Shown one piece after another: positions 48,301 through 60,039 of a stretch of DNA of 64,000 nt. This DNA comes from Marsupella aquatica (Eukaryota > Marchantiophyta), in NCBI GenBank assembly GCA_973895155.1, contig OZ316896.1, forward strand, positions 682,001 through 746,000. Direction: 5' to 3'. The notes beneath the pieces are model-generated. The model had not been told where the DNA came from and made no database searches. It worked only from the letters and a program-made list of their open reading frames with translations. The position numbers and the translations under genes were made by a program. The first letter of the stretch is position 1; each line of letters starts with the position of its first letter.

Positions 48301-51300
48301 CTTCATCGTTGACTTGTTCACTTGGTTTTTTTGGATGACGAGCCAGGAAGGAATCTACTTTTTATGTGAAATTCTGGTAGGGACAGATGCTTTGATAAAA
48401 AAAAATTTAATGTTTTGTTTTGTACTTGCTGGCAGTGATATATTTGAAATGATTGTCAAAGGACTTGAGGATAAAAGGTACCATTGGTCCCTGTGCCACC
48501 CTAGAAAGGTGCAGTCCCTTCTCCAAATTTACTTATTGGTTTGGTCCCATTGCTCGACTTGCGTTCTTGCACTTTTGATGGGTACTAGATATTAAGCTCT
48601 TGACTAGGACCTAGATAAACATGAGTAAGTTGCTGGCATTGTTTATGTTCAACTTTGGTGACAAGAGGATATTTTTGAGAGGCCTTTTGGTAAGTCTGGC
48701 ATGCTAATTTAGAATTTCAATGTTGGCTGTCATCTTTGCAAAGATCCTGCAACCTGAAGACTCAAATGATATGTTATCTCATGATGGAAAGAGCAGAATT
48801 CAGATACTTGTTAGTTTGCGATGACAATAATTAAGGCTAGCTTACCAATGCAATGTTGGAATGAACTGGACTCTGGATGCTACAGTGGGATGGAATTGGA
48901 GGATCTGGCCAATAATTTTGATGAGGGCAAGAGAATGTTGATAATGGAGAGCTGAACAAGTTCCACAAGCTACACGGAGGACGAAGACTTGTGGGCAGGT
49001 ACCTCTTGGAATTTATAACAAGTACTTGCCTCTCAGACAATGCCCGCAATACAGGATCACTAGAGTGTGTTATTTTTTCATGTCACTTATTTTATTGTTG
49101 TAAGTTATGTCTAACCAGTTGCAGCCAACATTCTAATAGTCAATACTGCATATAATAGAGACATATTGAGAACTGCAATGTCTCACACCTTTTGTGTGTT
49201 GTACAGGATTTTCTTTGTATCAATTGTACATAGTGATTAATTTGTGGTGAGCAAGGAAAGTCACTCTTAATTAGAACATTTCTGATAGAGTTGAAACACA
49301 ATAAGCTACCGTAGATTGCTAAAGATAGGCTACAGGATTAGATGGTCAAGAGTGCCCTCATTCCATTGTAGATGCATTGATTAAACTATCCAAATTGTGT
49401 TTCCCACATAGCTTTTCAATCATTGAGTCATGAATAAAGCATGATTTCTATTTGGGTCTTTCAAAATACATCTATGAGTAACTTCCATTATCTTTGGATG
49501 ATTGTATTCCTTATGTAGAGATGTATGATTTGTCATTCTATATGTATTATGCATTTATCATATTGAATGTCATCCGTTATCATTTTTTAAGTAACATCTA
49601 GTGATTTCCTTTTTTTAAAGATGCAATAGAAAACTTCTAAATACATGAGTGTCAAAATGACACCCTCCATGACACTCAAAATGACATTATAAATGACGGT
49701 GCCTTATGACATCCAAAATGACACCGTGAAATAACATATTTAATGACCCCTTATGTAGTCATTTTAGCCATGACAATATGACATCTGTAATGACTGTCCA
49801 AAATGACTGATTGACTTATGCAATGTGTCGTCACTTAACTTGCTTAAACTAGGGTCACTTTGGACATATCCGAAATGACAACAAAGTTTCTCCAATGTGC
49901 TATGAGAGAATGATCCACATGGCGGCTAATGATTCATCACATCTTTAGTCATTTTAGACATGTCTGTAATGACAAGAAATTATTGCCACATGTTGATCAC
50001 TAGAGATGTCATGTGTCTGTATTTCATTCGCTCAAAATATGGGTCATTTTGGACTTGTCTGAAATGACATATTATTTGTTTAGTCAATGGACACGTGGCA
50101 TTCTGTTATTGGTGACGGTGACCGTCAACAATGAACGGCACAAGACCGTCGATGATAATTTTTTACGTCATTTTGGACCGTTAGTCATTTATGACCCAAA
50201 AATATTAGAGTCATTTTGGACAATAACAAATGACCATGAGACTTTTGGGTCATTTGTCCGATATGACCATGACGCATTTGTCCAATGCAACGTGTCTGGA
50301 AAGACAGAATCAAATGCGTCATTATTTTGATGAAAAGACCAGTTGGGTTGTCATTGTTGCAGTCATAAACAACCATGTTTTCTACTAGTGTGATTAGAAT
50401 GTGACTTTTAGTTAAGCTGCACAAAATAGTATACCAATTACCTTCTCCCAACGTCCCTTCTTTGTTGGCCTAACAATGCCAAACAGGAAAGTAGTCTCAG
50501 CATCCTCTGAGTTGATGTAGAAGCACACTTCTTCCCGCAGATCTCGTAAGCCCCAATTTTTTCCAACATCCAAGTTCACATGTGTTCCATCAAAAAGTTC
50601 AACCTCTAGGTCCATCATTTCAACAGCATTAGCTTGGTCCATTGCAACCCACACATCTCGCACAAGCCGTTCACGCACATAACCAAAAGTCACATACAAC
50701 ATTTGTCGTCCCACATGGTACCTAAAACCAATCGATGGTCGAAGAACATGACACTTAATAATGTCATTTGCAGCCTCAATTTTAACATCCCAACCTGGAT
50801 CCATTAGAGATGCAAGTAGGGCTTCAGAAGCTGGTTTGAAGACACACAAGGTCTTAGTTTGACGCATTCCCATACCCCCTTCAACATTAAAAAGGTCTAT
50901 CATGATATGGATTGGCATGAACCAACTTACTCTACACACACGGCCACCTGTACTTGATTTCATTGCCAAATGGAAGTCCCCAAAGAGTCTAGCACGAAAT
51001 GATTCACTGCTGCTCATATCTGGAACTGGCCACGAGGGATCTTGGAATGGAGGAAGAGGTATAGCTGTCAAGGTTCCAAACTTCCCTTTTTTCAAGGGTG
51101 GTATATAGGCCGCATCATAAAACAAGATGCCAGAATGTAGCAACTCCTTGTGGGTTCGAGTTCCTCGAGTGGCTTCACCAATCACTCCATGTCGCACCAC
51201 AACCACATCCAAAATAGAAATTGGGTCTTGCCAATCTTCACACTTTGTTGGATAAATATCTGTAAAGAACAATACAAGCAAATCAGTTAGACTTCCACCA

Positions 51301-51665
51301 AATACTAGTGGCCCAAGATAGTCATATAACCTAATGTCCAACATGGGATTAACTATGGAGGCCTCACAGAATCACTTACAATTCAACCGGTTGCTTGGTA
51401 CCCCATGAGAGTTTGACTTGACTTGCAATTGGCGATGATAATATGCATGTGACACCAAAATTGATTGTATTGATGATGAACCCGGAGTAAACTTGAAGTT
51501 TTTGACTTGGCCAACAATATCTTGTTTGGCCCATGGCCCTCTTTTTGGTGGGTTCAAAGTAACCCATGAACCTTTATCAATTCTTTTGGGAACCCAAACA
51601 TCATTGTTGTCCCTCTTGATGTGGATGAGGACTGATTGGACCTGTGAGCGAGGGCGCTTCGTCAT
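39312..51665 (-). CDS. Three-exon gene with possible BAH-like domain, split by a nested CACTA element
   Basis: Exons on the minus strand: 51665-51380, 51259-50442, 39389-39312 (stop TAG). Phases agree (1, then 0): LN joins YIYPTKC across the first intron, and GRWEK joins INARKEKVML across the second. The second intron is 11,052 bp, of which 10,935 bp plus 3 are the CACTA element; without it the intron would be 114 bp, close to the 120-bp first intron. The N-terminal part (WVTLNPP, AYYHRQLQ, NYIYPTKCEDWQDPISIL) loosely follows the layout of BAH domains, a weak call. The C-terminal part (VELFDGTHVNLDV, LRDLREEVCFY) is unknown to me. The ATG at 51665 is the first clear one; an acceptor-like CAG near 51703 could add an earlier exon. 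The gene runs tail to tail with the transposase-like gene, 267 bp apart. Confidence 0.65.
40330..44640. repeat. Tandem array of about seven 0.5-0.8-kb units inside the CACTA element
   Basis: Each unit contains, in order, GTCATTTGAGGGGTCCCTTG, ACAAATGACCAGTTTGGG, GTGGGCCCTAGAGTGCCATG, a CCCCTCCACT...GGACACTATA stretch, GGGGAAATCACTCCCAAGTC, TTTGGAGTGATTTGCCAAAA, a CCAAGAGGTAGTGC stretch and GAATATTCCAATTTTGCAAG. Starts lie near 40372, 40948, 42000, 42580, 43417, 43990 and 44550, with a partial unit near 41470. The units differ by indels and substitutions, so the array is old or evolves without homogenisation. Reading frames in it are short and repeat-driven. Confidence 0.85.
44650..49640. other. 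Unique interior of the CACTA element
   Basis: About 5 kb between the tandem array and the right subterminal repeats. No transposase is recognised. Open stretches exist, for example plus strand 44917-45294 (125 codons), an acceptor-preceded open stretch at about 46050-46268, and 47367-47711. None carries a motif I know, and they do not form a clear spliced chain. The sequence could be decayed transposase exons or captured host DNA. Confidence 0.4.
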
Positions 51666-51740
51666 GAAAGCTGAGTTGTACAATATTCCACAATAGTCTG
51701 CATGTTGGAGTACACCCAATCTTTGACATAAGTGACTCAA

Positions 51741-54223
51741 TTACATGTGGCATTTTATGTTTAATTTCAAGTCAAGAAATATACTGATTTCACCCTCCGA
51801 GTATGTCCAAAATAAAGGGTGGAATAGTGGTTTGGTTGGTTTAAGTATTCACCCACATTTTGATGTTCAATGATGATATGTAATTTCATTTAACTTTCCT
51901 TCATCAAATCCTTGTTCCACATGTTTTGGTTCACTTTGAATAGATTGTACAGACTCATCACACCTGAGGTATTGAAATAGTAACCTTCAGTACATAACAA
52001 ATCTGGGGTCCCAATGTTAATCAAATTTAATTTAATTAAACATGGGGTCCAATAGGCACATTCAAGTAGGAGATCATAGTGTTTAATAGGCAACTAACTT
52101 TCTAGATGGATGGGTACAGTTTGGTTGCAATATCCAGAACAATATATTACGGCACCCTGGATATGGAAAGTGGATTATTTTTGGCTAGAATGGACCTCAC
52201 TATTTGCCAAAGGCAGGCCGCCGTGCAGCCGGTTTTCCATTTGCAAGGGCTACTCATTGGGCTGAAGTGCCTTAACATGCCCCGCGATATACTATTTGCC
52301 GCAATGGCGAGTGTAACCTGACTGCTAAATGAGTCACGGTTCTACACGTGGCATTTTGAGTCGTGCCGATAAGCGGGGACGAGGGCTGGAGTTGCGAGAG
52401 ACGGAAGCGACGACACAGATGTAGCGACCGTGACTTGCAGAACCACCACCAGGATCGGCAGCGTCAAAACGCCACCGCCTGCTCATCTCCATGGCTGCTC
52501 GCTATTGGGATTGATTGTTCCTACACAACCCAGCAACCTCGATGGACAAAAATTGATCAACGCAGTAGGTGGATCGATCGGTTTCCTACACGACAAAGCA
52601 ATGTCGAAGGACCACTGCAAATGGATGTGAATCCGAGCGCAGACGAGGACAGCATGGTGAGTCGATCAATCGAAAGAATAGGAGAGGGTTATTAGTTTGG
52701 CACGAGCTTGCTTCAATCAAACTGGAGCGGAGTGTTGGGTTCAGGAGAGCTGCAGAGCATAGCAGAGGAGAAGAGAGGAGAGCCTGAAAGGAGACGTCCT
52801 TCATGAGTGACTTGACCGGAAGCAACCTTGGGTGTGCGAATTAGATTCACTCATCCCTTGTCACCGCCTGTCATGTCTCTCAGTTGGAGACTTGAATTCA
52901 AGGTGTGGACTGCCAACTAATGGTTTCTATAAGAACACAACCGGCAGCATGTGCAATTCAACTTCAGTCAGCTCTCACCTGCAATTACACTGGGTCTGTA
53001 ACCAAAGCATTCACATCCACAAAACCAAACTTAGCCCCAATCGAATGTCACATTCTAACTGAATGAAAGAGTCCCGTTACTTCCCAAATCAAAAATCCTG
53101 TGAAACGCGACCATTCACGAAACCAAAATTAGCCCCAATCAAATGTCACATTCTAACTGAAGAAAAGTCAGAGTCTTTACTTCTTCCCCAATCTGGAATC
53201 CTGCATTAGCCAGTGGCAAATCAGTCACAAAATGAGCTCCGTGTTTGAGCCATCATTAATCCCCGCAGAAAGTCTACTCAAATGTGACAATCAATTCATC
53301 ACCCTCGACGAAGTGACCGCAGTTGAGAAATCAGTGATACCTGGACTGGGACCTGGAGATTTCTAAGAGAGAATGAGCCAGAGGATAGGATTGTAAACTC
53401 GTCCATGCATGATTGATCAAGAAGCGCGCTAGCTACAGCACATAAACTCTTACATAGACACTTATGCATTCAAGACTTTGGATGCGCCGGTGCACAAAGC
53501 CTTGCCTAGTTTACAAATGATCTAGAGCAAACCTGAGCTAGTTATGTGTCGTTCTCGATTCTTGCCACCTCTCGATTGCTATCCATACTCTTGAGATGAT
53601 TATGTACTTCCGGGTGCAAATATGAAATCTATCGGCACATCCAAATTTGAAGCACACCTCATCGCGCGAGCGTATGCGCTAAGTTCCCTACTGTCACAAC
53701 ATTAATCTCCCGACTGCACTCGGCCATGCATTGCCAATTGCCTCAGCCAATGTGCTCTAGCTTGCGAGACCGCAAATTGGCCTGTATCCACATCTTAATC
53801 TGCAGCACACATTGCGTGAGCAGATGCAGCACTAAGTTCTCTAACATCAAGTTCATAAAGCTCCTGACTGCCCTCAGCCAGCTTGCAAGATCAATGGCGA
53901 ATTAGTCCAATTTGCTTTCGTCTTGGCCCTCCCCCTTCGCGCCTTGCTTCGCGCCAAAGAGTACCTGGGTTTCTCTGCCACTTCGTACTCGATCTGTACA
54001 GTCTGGGCGTTTTGCCTTCTGGCCGCCTGGCCGCGCGATGTTGACTCCCCCTTTTTCTTTTGAATGGACCAAGGAGACGGTTCTTTTTTCCCTCTGACTG
54101 ACACCCTAACTAGTGAGGTGGCACACCCATGAATCCATGGAAATGTACTTTGGGCAGCTTTGGGGCAGTCCTATGAAAACTTCTAAATTCCAGTCTTTAA
54201 TTGTGGCAAAACTATTTCTAATG
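51741..54223. other. Upstream region of the minus-strand BAH-like gene, with short direct repeats
   Basis: No supported gene. The first part should contain the promoter of the minus-strand gene. Direct repeats with CCAAA(A/C)TTAGCCCCAATC, AATGTCACATTCTAACTGAA and a GTTACTTC / TTTACTTC tail lie at about 53010-53100 and 53112-53204. A second, more diverged pair is at about 53640-53720 and 53790-53880 (GCACAC, GCACTAAGTTC, CCCTCAGCCA). A plus-strand frame at 52363-52695 has no recognisable domain. Confidence 0.4.
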
Positions 54224-54287
54224 GGAGCTGGAGAGTCACTGAAAGGAGCCTGGTAGAGCTCTGGAATAAGCAAACCCCGTAGGAGAG
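54224..54287 (+). repeat. Second copy of the 60-bp flank repeat of the accessory cluster
   Basis: Contains GGAGAGTCACTGAAAGGAGC and TGGTAGAGCTCTGGAATAAG, nearly identical to 31745-31807 and in the same orientation. The two copies bracket the pseudokinase/transposase-like/BAH-like cluster at a distance of about 22.5 kb. It is a single copy here, unlike the tandem array on the left. Confidence 0.75.
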
Positions 54288-54874
54288 GTTTGAATTGGCA
54301 AGGGTTAGAATAATTTTTAGATGCCTGACAGTCTCGAAATTCAGAGAAAGGAACGAAAGGAATTATGTTTAGATATTGATTGGGAGGAGAGTGAGTTTTT
54401 CTGATTGTTGTTGACAATCGAGGAAGTGCTGGAGGAGGTGGAGCAGAGACATGGACAGTTTGTTCGTGACTGAAGAACAACTTAGGGAGGTGCAGGGGCC
54501 TGAGCTAGCTGCACCATGCTGCTGCTCCTGTTGCTGTTGCTGCTTTCCCATTCTGGCTTAGGTTTGGGTACTTACTTAGTTCTTGATCTAATATAATTGT
54601 TCAAGCATCTACACATTGTCTTAATTTGGATAGTAACCGAAATCGAGAAGTAACATAATTACACGAAACAGGATTCGCTCCAATTTCAAGGCGGGAGATT
54701 TACAGACTGCTGCACCTGAGTTCGGCTAGAGCTCATTGAGTGCGAGAAATGAGAACGGGAATCTAGAACCTACTGGAGTGGAAGGAAAAGGAGAAAAAAA
54801 CAAAGTGGGTTCAGTTCAAGACGACGAGGGTTGAAGTTTTATTGCACAGGTGATATATGGTGGCAGGAAAGTAG

Positions 54875-55183
54875 ATGCAAAAATCACGATCGGGAATTCG
54901 TCGTGGCAGAAACAGCGTTCGCAGAAAAAGTGGTCGCAAAAACTGTAGTGGATTTTGTATGCCTCCTAAGAATGTCGTTTACAATATTAATGTCACCTGC
55001 CTTCACTGGCAGGGGGGTTTCATATACTTTGTATATAATTGTTCATGTTCTCATGTTAAGAGATATATATATTACTGTGCGAATCATAGGTCGCCCGATG
55101 AACCACAGTACTTAGCTGGCTATGAAGAAGAGGAACACATTACAGAATTGATAAAAACACACATGATAAGGATGTTTGTTTGA
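54875..55183 (+). CDS. Candidate small Cys-rich protein, 102 aa, function unknown
   Basis: An ATG-started frame with a basic N-terminus (MQKSRSGIRRGRNSVRRKSG), then Cys residues spaced as CSGFCMPP, NVTCLHW, YNCSCSH and YYCANH, and an acidic tail (GYEEEEHITELI). The even Cys spacing and the in-frame stop are the only support. No splice signals or homologue are recognised. It lies alone between the accessory cluster and the PPR gene and may be chance. Confidence 0.25.
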   Translation: MQKSRSGIRRGRNSVRRKSGRKNCSGFCMPPKNVVYNINVTCLHWQGGFIYFVYNCSCSHVKRYIYYCANHRSPDEPQYLAGYEEEEHITELIKTHMIRMFV

Positions 55184-55189
55184 ATCTTA

Positions 55190-56726
55190 ACGGACGAAAT
55201 AAAGTAATTGAGTACTAAATCAATCGATGGCTAGTGTTAAAAATATGTTCCTATGACAGTTATTCACTTCGTAATTGACGATCTCCAATTCCATTTCACA
55301 TCTTGTTCGAATGGCAACGGGCGAAAAAACCTGGTGCGATACTGAAATCTGGGATCCTAGAAAATCGTTTGGAAGCTGGAATTCTGGAATCCCTGCCAGT
55401 GCAGTGAGTGACCAACTGAAGGTGAGTGCACCAAGTGTACTAGCAAACACTTTTTACAATGTCTGTTTTACAGTGTAGTCGTGCACTCCATCAAGTTCAC
55501 ATTTTAAAATCTTGAGGCTGATCACGTGATTTAGGGCTGTGGTTGTTATTGTCGGAAAACATGTGAACAAAGAACACAGACGGAGAATACATACCGAAGG
55601 ACAAATTATGCATTTGTCGCCTGTGTTTCTCTTGTGACCTAACTGTTAAAGCTGACCATCATGGTCTTCTGATAAAGGTTCACTCTGCTAATTTCAGTCT
55701 CTGCTAGACTGAATGCTCTTTCATCACTTGCTGACAAAAGTCAAGCAGCCATTACTGACACGAGCTGTTTAATTATTCAGTCGTCCTATCCAAAGGCCCT
55801 TGCAAGTCATCGAAGGAGAGGCTTGGTTTACATTTCTAAGTCAGGATTGGAAGATGAAGCATATGCAACCTTTTCAAATTTTCATTCCAGCAAACACCGC
55901 TTACTGTCGGACGTATAATCCTTGCATCGTCAACTACAGCATATAGCAACTTAGCCAAAAAATATTTGCACAGATAAAGACCTGGCAAGCCAAGGAAGGG
56001 ATTGGTTAACAGATTGCCAGAGCCAATATCCGCATGAGCAAGCCTTCAAGACCCAAACAAAATCTTTTCACAGGAAACAAAACCTGTACTCAGAACACCT
56101 TGAGTAAACTCACAAAAGTAGACAGCGAAACGTTCATTCCTTGATTTTGGGACAAACTTTGCATTCCTGAAAAGTTAGAAACATGAACAGAGAAATTGCA
56201 TGACGGAAGGTTTCATCTTGCTTCACTCGAAGAATGGTTATTTTTTGAAGCCCCTGTTCATAACAAGAAAACTACTGGAGGGCTTACGCAAAACCCTTTT
56301 GTCTCCTTAATCGACAAAGGAAAGTTAGAGTAGGTATCGGAAATTTACTTTTGCATATCAAGCCCAGAGCTTCATTTCGCACGTCTGTTATTTCGACTTG
56401 CAAGAACTAATATAGTTATGACGTGAACCTGGAACCGTGACTCACAGTGACCAACGATTTTCTTCCCGGTACTTTGTCAGTGAGAGTACCTGAAGGATTG
56501 GGAATGGTGAACGGATGAAACAGTCTTTGAGCCTGCTAAGGGCCAGGTACAACGCCAAACTGCATACTCTAAAGTTCCTCGGACGGAACTGCCATCCTGA
56601 GGGCTGCAGTGAAAGCTCTCGAAAATAATCTTTGAAATAGATGCTCGCCATCAAGGAAACAACGCAAACCTGATTATATCTGGGCTGCAAGAGAGTAGTG
56701 TGTTCGTGATTGAGCTTTCAATCTGC
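55190..56726. other. Intergenic, including the 3' flank of the PPR gene
   Basis: No gene recognised on either strand. The part nearest 56726 lies downstream of the PPR stop codon and must include its 3' UTR. A polyadenylation site cannot be fixed. No repeats of note were seen. Confidence 0.4.
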
Positions 56727-59700
56727 TCACCAGTAATCACCACAAGAACACACGCCATCTTTAAAATGATGAAAGCGACTTGCATCCCTCGTTATAATCT
56801 CGCGTCCTGTCACCTTAGAGATAAACTTGGTTGCTGTATGGCAATCTGAGCATACCCGAAGATTCTTCCTTACACGAATTGGTTCTTCCTCAGGTATGTG
56901 AATTAGTCCGTAAGCAATAGCCAACTTCTCACTGTGAGAGCAAAGAGCTAGTTCTTTATCCTCCTCGTTGATTTCATGCAACACAAGCCGAGTATCCGGA
57001 ATGTAGCCTTCAGCCTTCAAAGTTTCAATCAATTTATTGAGCTCAGTATATATCACCTTCGCTTCTGGGTGAGATGTATCCCCTACAACAAATTCATGGA
57101 TCTTGTTATCAACTTCAATCCAGCTACGCCCTGGCTCCTTCCGAACACCTCTCTTTTGCATCATACTGCGCACCAATGAAACCTTCTCCCATTTGCCAGC
57201 TGCAGCATAGATATTGGAGAGAAGCACATATGTAGAGGCCTTGCTGGGTTCCAACTTGAAAAGCTCGTTAGCGGCAAGTTCGCCTAACTCCACATTACGA
57301 TAAGTTCTACAAGCCCCAAGCAAAGCTGTCCAAGTTACTCCATCTGGTTCAATTGGCATATCACTAATGAAGAGCTTCGCTTCCACCAAGTGCCCCGCCC
57401 GCCCAAGAAGATCCACCATGCAGGTATAATGCTTGATGTTAGGCTCGATGCCATAATCTTGCGTCATAGCTAAAAAGAGTCTACGGCCGTCGTCAACAAG
57501 GCCTCCATGACAACAGGCTGACAACACTGCCACGAATGAATAATTGTCAGGCTTCACACCGTCTGCGTTCATTTTCCTGAAAAGTTTCACGGCTTCATTC
57601 CCATATCCATGTTGTGCAAGTCCACCGATCATTACATTCCATGTGACTATATCCCGTTTCTCCATTCTGTCAAAAACCAGTCGCGCATCATCTATACTGC
57701 CACTCTCTGCATACATGTGAATTAGTGCATTGCCCACACGCAAATCCGACTCCAGTCCCGCTTTGCTAGCATGGGCATGAACCTCCTTCACCCACTCCAA
57801 AGCCCCGGCGCTTGCAGCTGCATTGAGAATACTCGAATAAGTGAATGCGTCCGGTTCGAAGCCTTCCCGTCTCATTTCCAGAAACAGTCGATATGCTTCC
57901 ACACCATGACCAGTCTCTGCATAAGCTCCAACCATTATGTTCCATGTGATTAGATCTCGTTTTTTCACTCGGTCAAACATTCGCCGGGCACTATCTACAT
58001 TGCCACTTGCGGTATACGCACCAATCATTACATTCCAAGTGATAATTGTTCGATTCGTCAAATTTTCAAAAACTCGCCTTGCCTCCGTAATGCAACCACA
58101 TTTTGCATACATCTGTAGGAGGGCTGTCCCTACGCGCACATCTGTTTCAAAGCCGGCATGTCGAATACACTCGTGAACTTGTTTTCCGCATGATAGAGCT
58201 ACTGGGCTGGCACATGCCTTCAAGATGCACAGATATGTGACATCAGTAGGCCGCGCACCAGCTTGGCGCATTAATTTGAAAAGCTCCAGTGCGGATTCAG
58301 CATCATCACTCCTAGCATATCCTGCAATCATTGTGTTCCAAGTCACTACGCTCTTTCTCTCGAGTTCATCGAAAACTCGCCGTGCATCCAAAAGTCCCCC
58401 GCACCTGATATAAACATTCAAGAGGATGTTCGCCACATACGTATTTTTATCTATTCCACTCGGAATGATGCAGTCATGAACCTGCTTGGCCGCTAAAAGG
58501 TCATTCTGTTTCAAGCACATTTGCAGTACTTTCACATACGTGTCCGAGTCTGTAGTAATGCCTCGTTGTAGACGATGCTGCAAAACAGCAATTGCTTCAC
58601 TCGTGGTACCAGCGCTATGCATGTGTGTACTGCTATTCCCTTGTGCAGTGTCTCGAGACCAATTCGGATTAGAATTGCTGGAAGCGATTGGATTTGAGCT
58701 TCTTGGGAGAGGTTGTTTACCAAGCATGTAGCTCGTTTCAAAGCTTGGACCAGATTGCCGATTAGTTGGACTTGGGGCTCGCTGATCAGATGTGCTCTTT
58801 CCCGCCCGTCCTAACCTTCTATGCCCTAAGATAGTGCTGACAGTGGGTACTGGCTTAGAGTTTACTTTCAAACCCGGCTGGACAACTTCGAGCGTCGATG
58901 ATGAAGTACCTTGGTCAAAATTCCCGGGAGCACTCAAGTCCCCGTCCTTGCTCTGATCTACGCTCGCGGAAGGGAAATGAGGCTCAAGTGCCGTGTGGAG
59001 CTGGGTGACTAGAGAGGGATAATTCCGTGGGGCTCGATGACATTCGTCTAAGTGTCTATTGAAAGACTGTACATCCACAGTTCTCTTCGGTCCTCGGCTG
59101 GGATACAAGTTGAAATCGTCTTTAAACTTTTCCTTCGGCCTTGGCCTCTGCTGTTTCAGCGCTCTGGCATCTCCATAAAAAGAAGACGGGAAATGCTTCA
59201 CACAAGAACTTCCATTTTGTAATTTATTATCCAGGAGAAGTAACCCCTGCTGCTGATGGCTGAAAAAATGAAAACACGCAGTTCAGAAGTCAGAGGGATG
59301 GACAACGGTTGGCAATGCCCTACAATCCAAAGACGCGACCAAGGATGTGTGCATTGGAGGCACTTTTAGGGGGGGGGGGGAGGGGAGGAGGGAGGGAGGG
59401 AGGGAGGGAAGAAAAGAAAAGGAATTGTACATTGAATTCACTGAACCCAACCTGAGATCATTATTCCTAATAGCCTATATCGAACCGATTTTGAGAACCT
59501 CCCAGTGAATCACAATCACTAAAGGATTAGAACAGAGGCCCAATGATAGAGTGCAACATGTGCGGAACATTTCCAAGTTAGCAACAGAAGAATGAGAAAT
59601 GAAATTAAACGAAGATCACCAGAAGCAGAAACTAATATACGTACATCTAGAAGGACAGAAACTAAACAGCCATGGACCAACATGAAATGTAATCACGAAC

Positions 59701-59870
59701 CTTGGGATCGACCTGATAGTATGCGAGGAATGCTGAAGAACTCGTCGACAGGGCCGGAAGTGGGAAGAGAGGAAAGAGGTGGAGACAGAGGAGAGGTGCG
59801 GGGTCTTCTGCTGTGGCAGAAACTGCACCGGCGGCCCCAACCTCGGCAGGATTAGGCTGCTCCCTTCCAT
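56727..59870 (-). CDS. DYW-class pentatricopeptide repeat protein (organelle RNA editing factor)
   Basis: The main exon 59259-56727 encodes a tandem of PPR motifs (for example VVTWNTMIAGYARSDDAESA and DLRVGNALIHMYAESGSIDD), then the E/E+ region and a full DYW domain at the C-terminus. Its deaminase signature is intact: HSEKLAIAYG, the CSDCH Cys pair, and the terminal CSCGDYW. Such proteins bind one organelle RNA site and convert C to U (established for the family). The long frame has no ATG near its start. An acceptor (TTTTTTCAG) at 59260 joins in phase to an upstream exon, 59870-59701, starting MEGSSLILPRLGPPVQFL and rich in Arg and Ser, as expected of an organelle presequence. Splicing gives 900 residues. 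The donor is a weak GTTCGT, so exon 1 is inferred; the main exon is firm. The intron is 441 bp. Confidence 0.9.
59369..59414. repeat. G-run / GGGA microsatellite in the PPR intron
   Basis: A run of eleven or so G followed by GGGGAGGAGGGAGGGAGGG units. It lies in the inferred first intron of the PPR gene, on the template side as given. At least four runs of three or more G make it a possible G-quadruplex site. Confidence 0.7.
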
Positions 59871-60039
59871 CACTTCACTCACAACAATCCCTCTCCTCCA
59901 CACTCTCCTCAAAGGGCCCGCTCTCGCATTTTTCCTTCTTCCTCCACCACTTCGTCCGCCATGCCCCTGCTCGAGACCTTTCCCCCTGTCACCCAGTCCA
60001 ATCCGCTCTGATGCAACCCATCTATCGTAATCCAATCTA

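Larger units (their letters stand above)
39456..50390. mobile_element. Complete CACTA (En/Spm-type) element, 10,935 bp, apparently non-autonomous
   Basis: The left end is CACTAGAAGAAAACA (39456-39470). The right end, read from the other strand, is CACTAGTAGAAAACA (50390-50376), with one mismatch in 15. The 3-bp target duplication TGA flanks it (39453-39455 and 50391-50393). Both subterminal regions are crowded with AATGAC / GTCATT motifs, often GTCATTTTGGAC in alternating orientation, as expected for subterminal transposase-binding repeats in CACTA elements. The interior holds a tandem array of roughly 0.6-kb units and about 5 kb of unique sequence. I see no TNP2-like transposase, so it should depend on a related element elsewhere. 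It lies in an intron of a minus-strand gene. Confidence 0.93.

Noticed and set aside
52363-52825. Overlapping frames on both strands as a gene
   Set aside because: The frames are mutually overlapping, without recognisable motifs or consistent splice signals.
31745-54287. Giant LTR retrotransposon bounded by the 60-bp direct repeats
   Set aside because: There are no TG...CA ends, primer-binding site or gag/pol-type coding region between them, and the repeats are too short for LTRs.
54831-55183. Endogenous viral fragment encoding a small Cys-rich protein
   Set aside because: The Cys spacing is suggestive but nothing identifies a virus; kept only as a low-confidence unknown frame.
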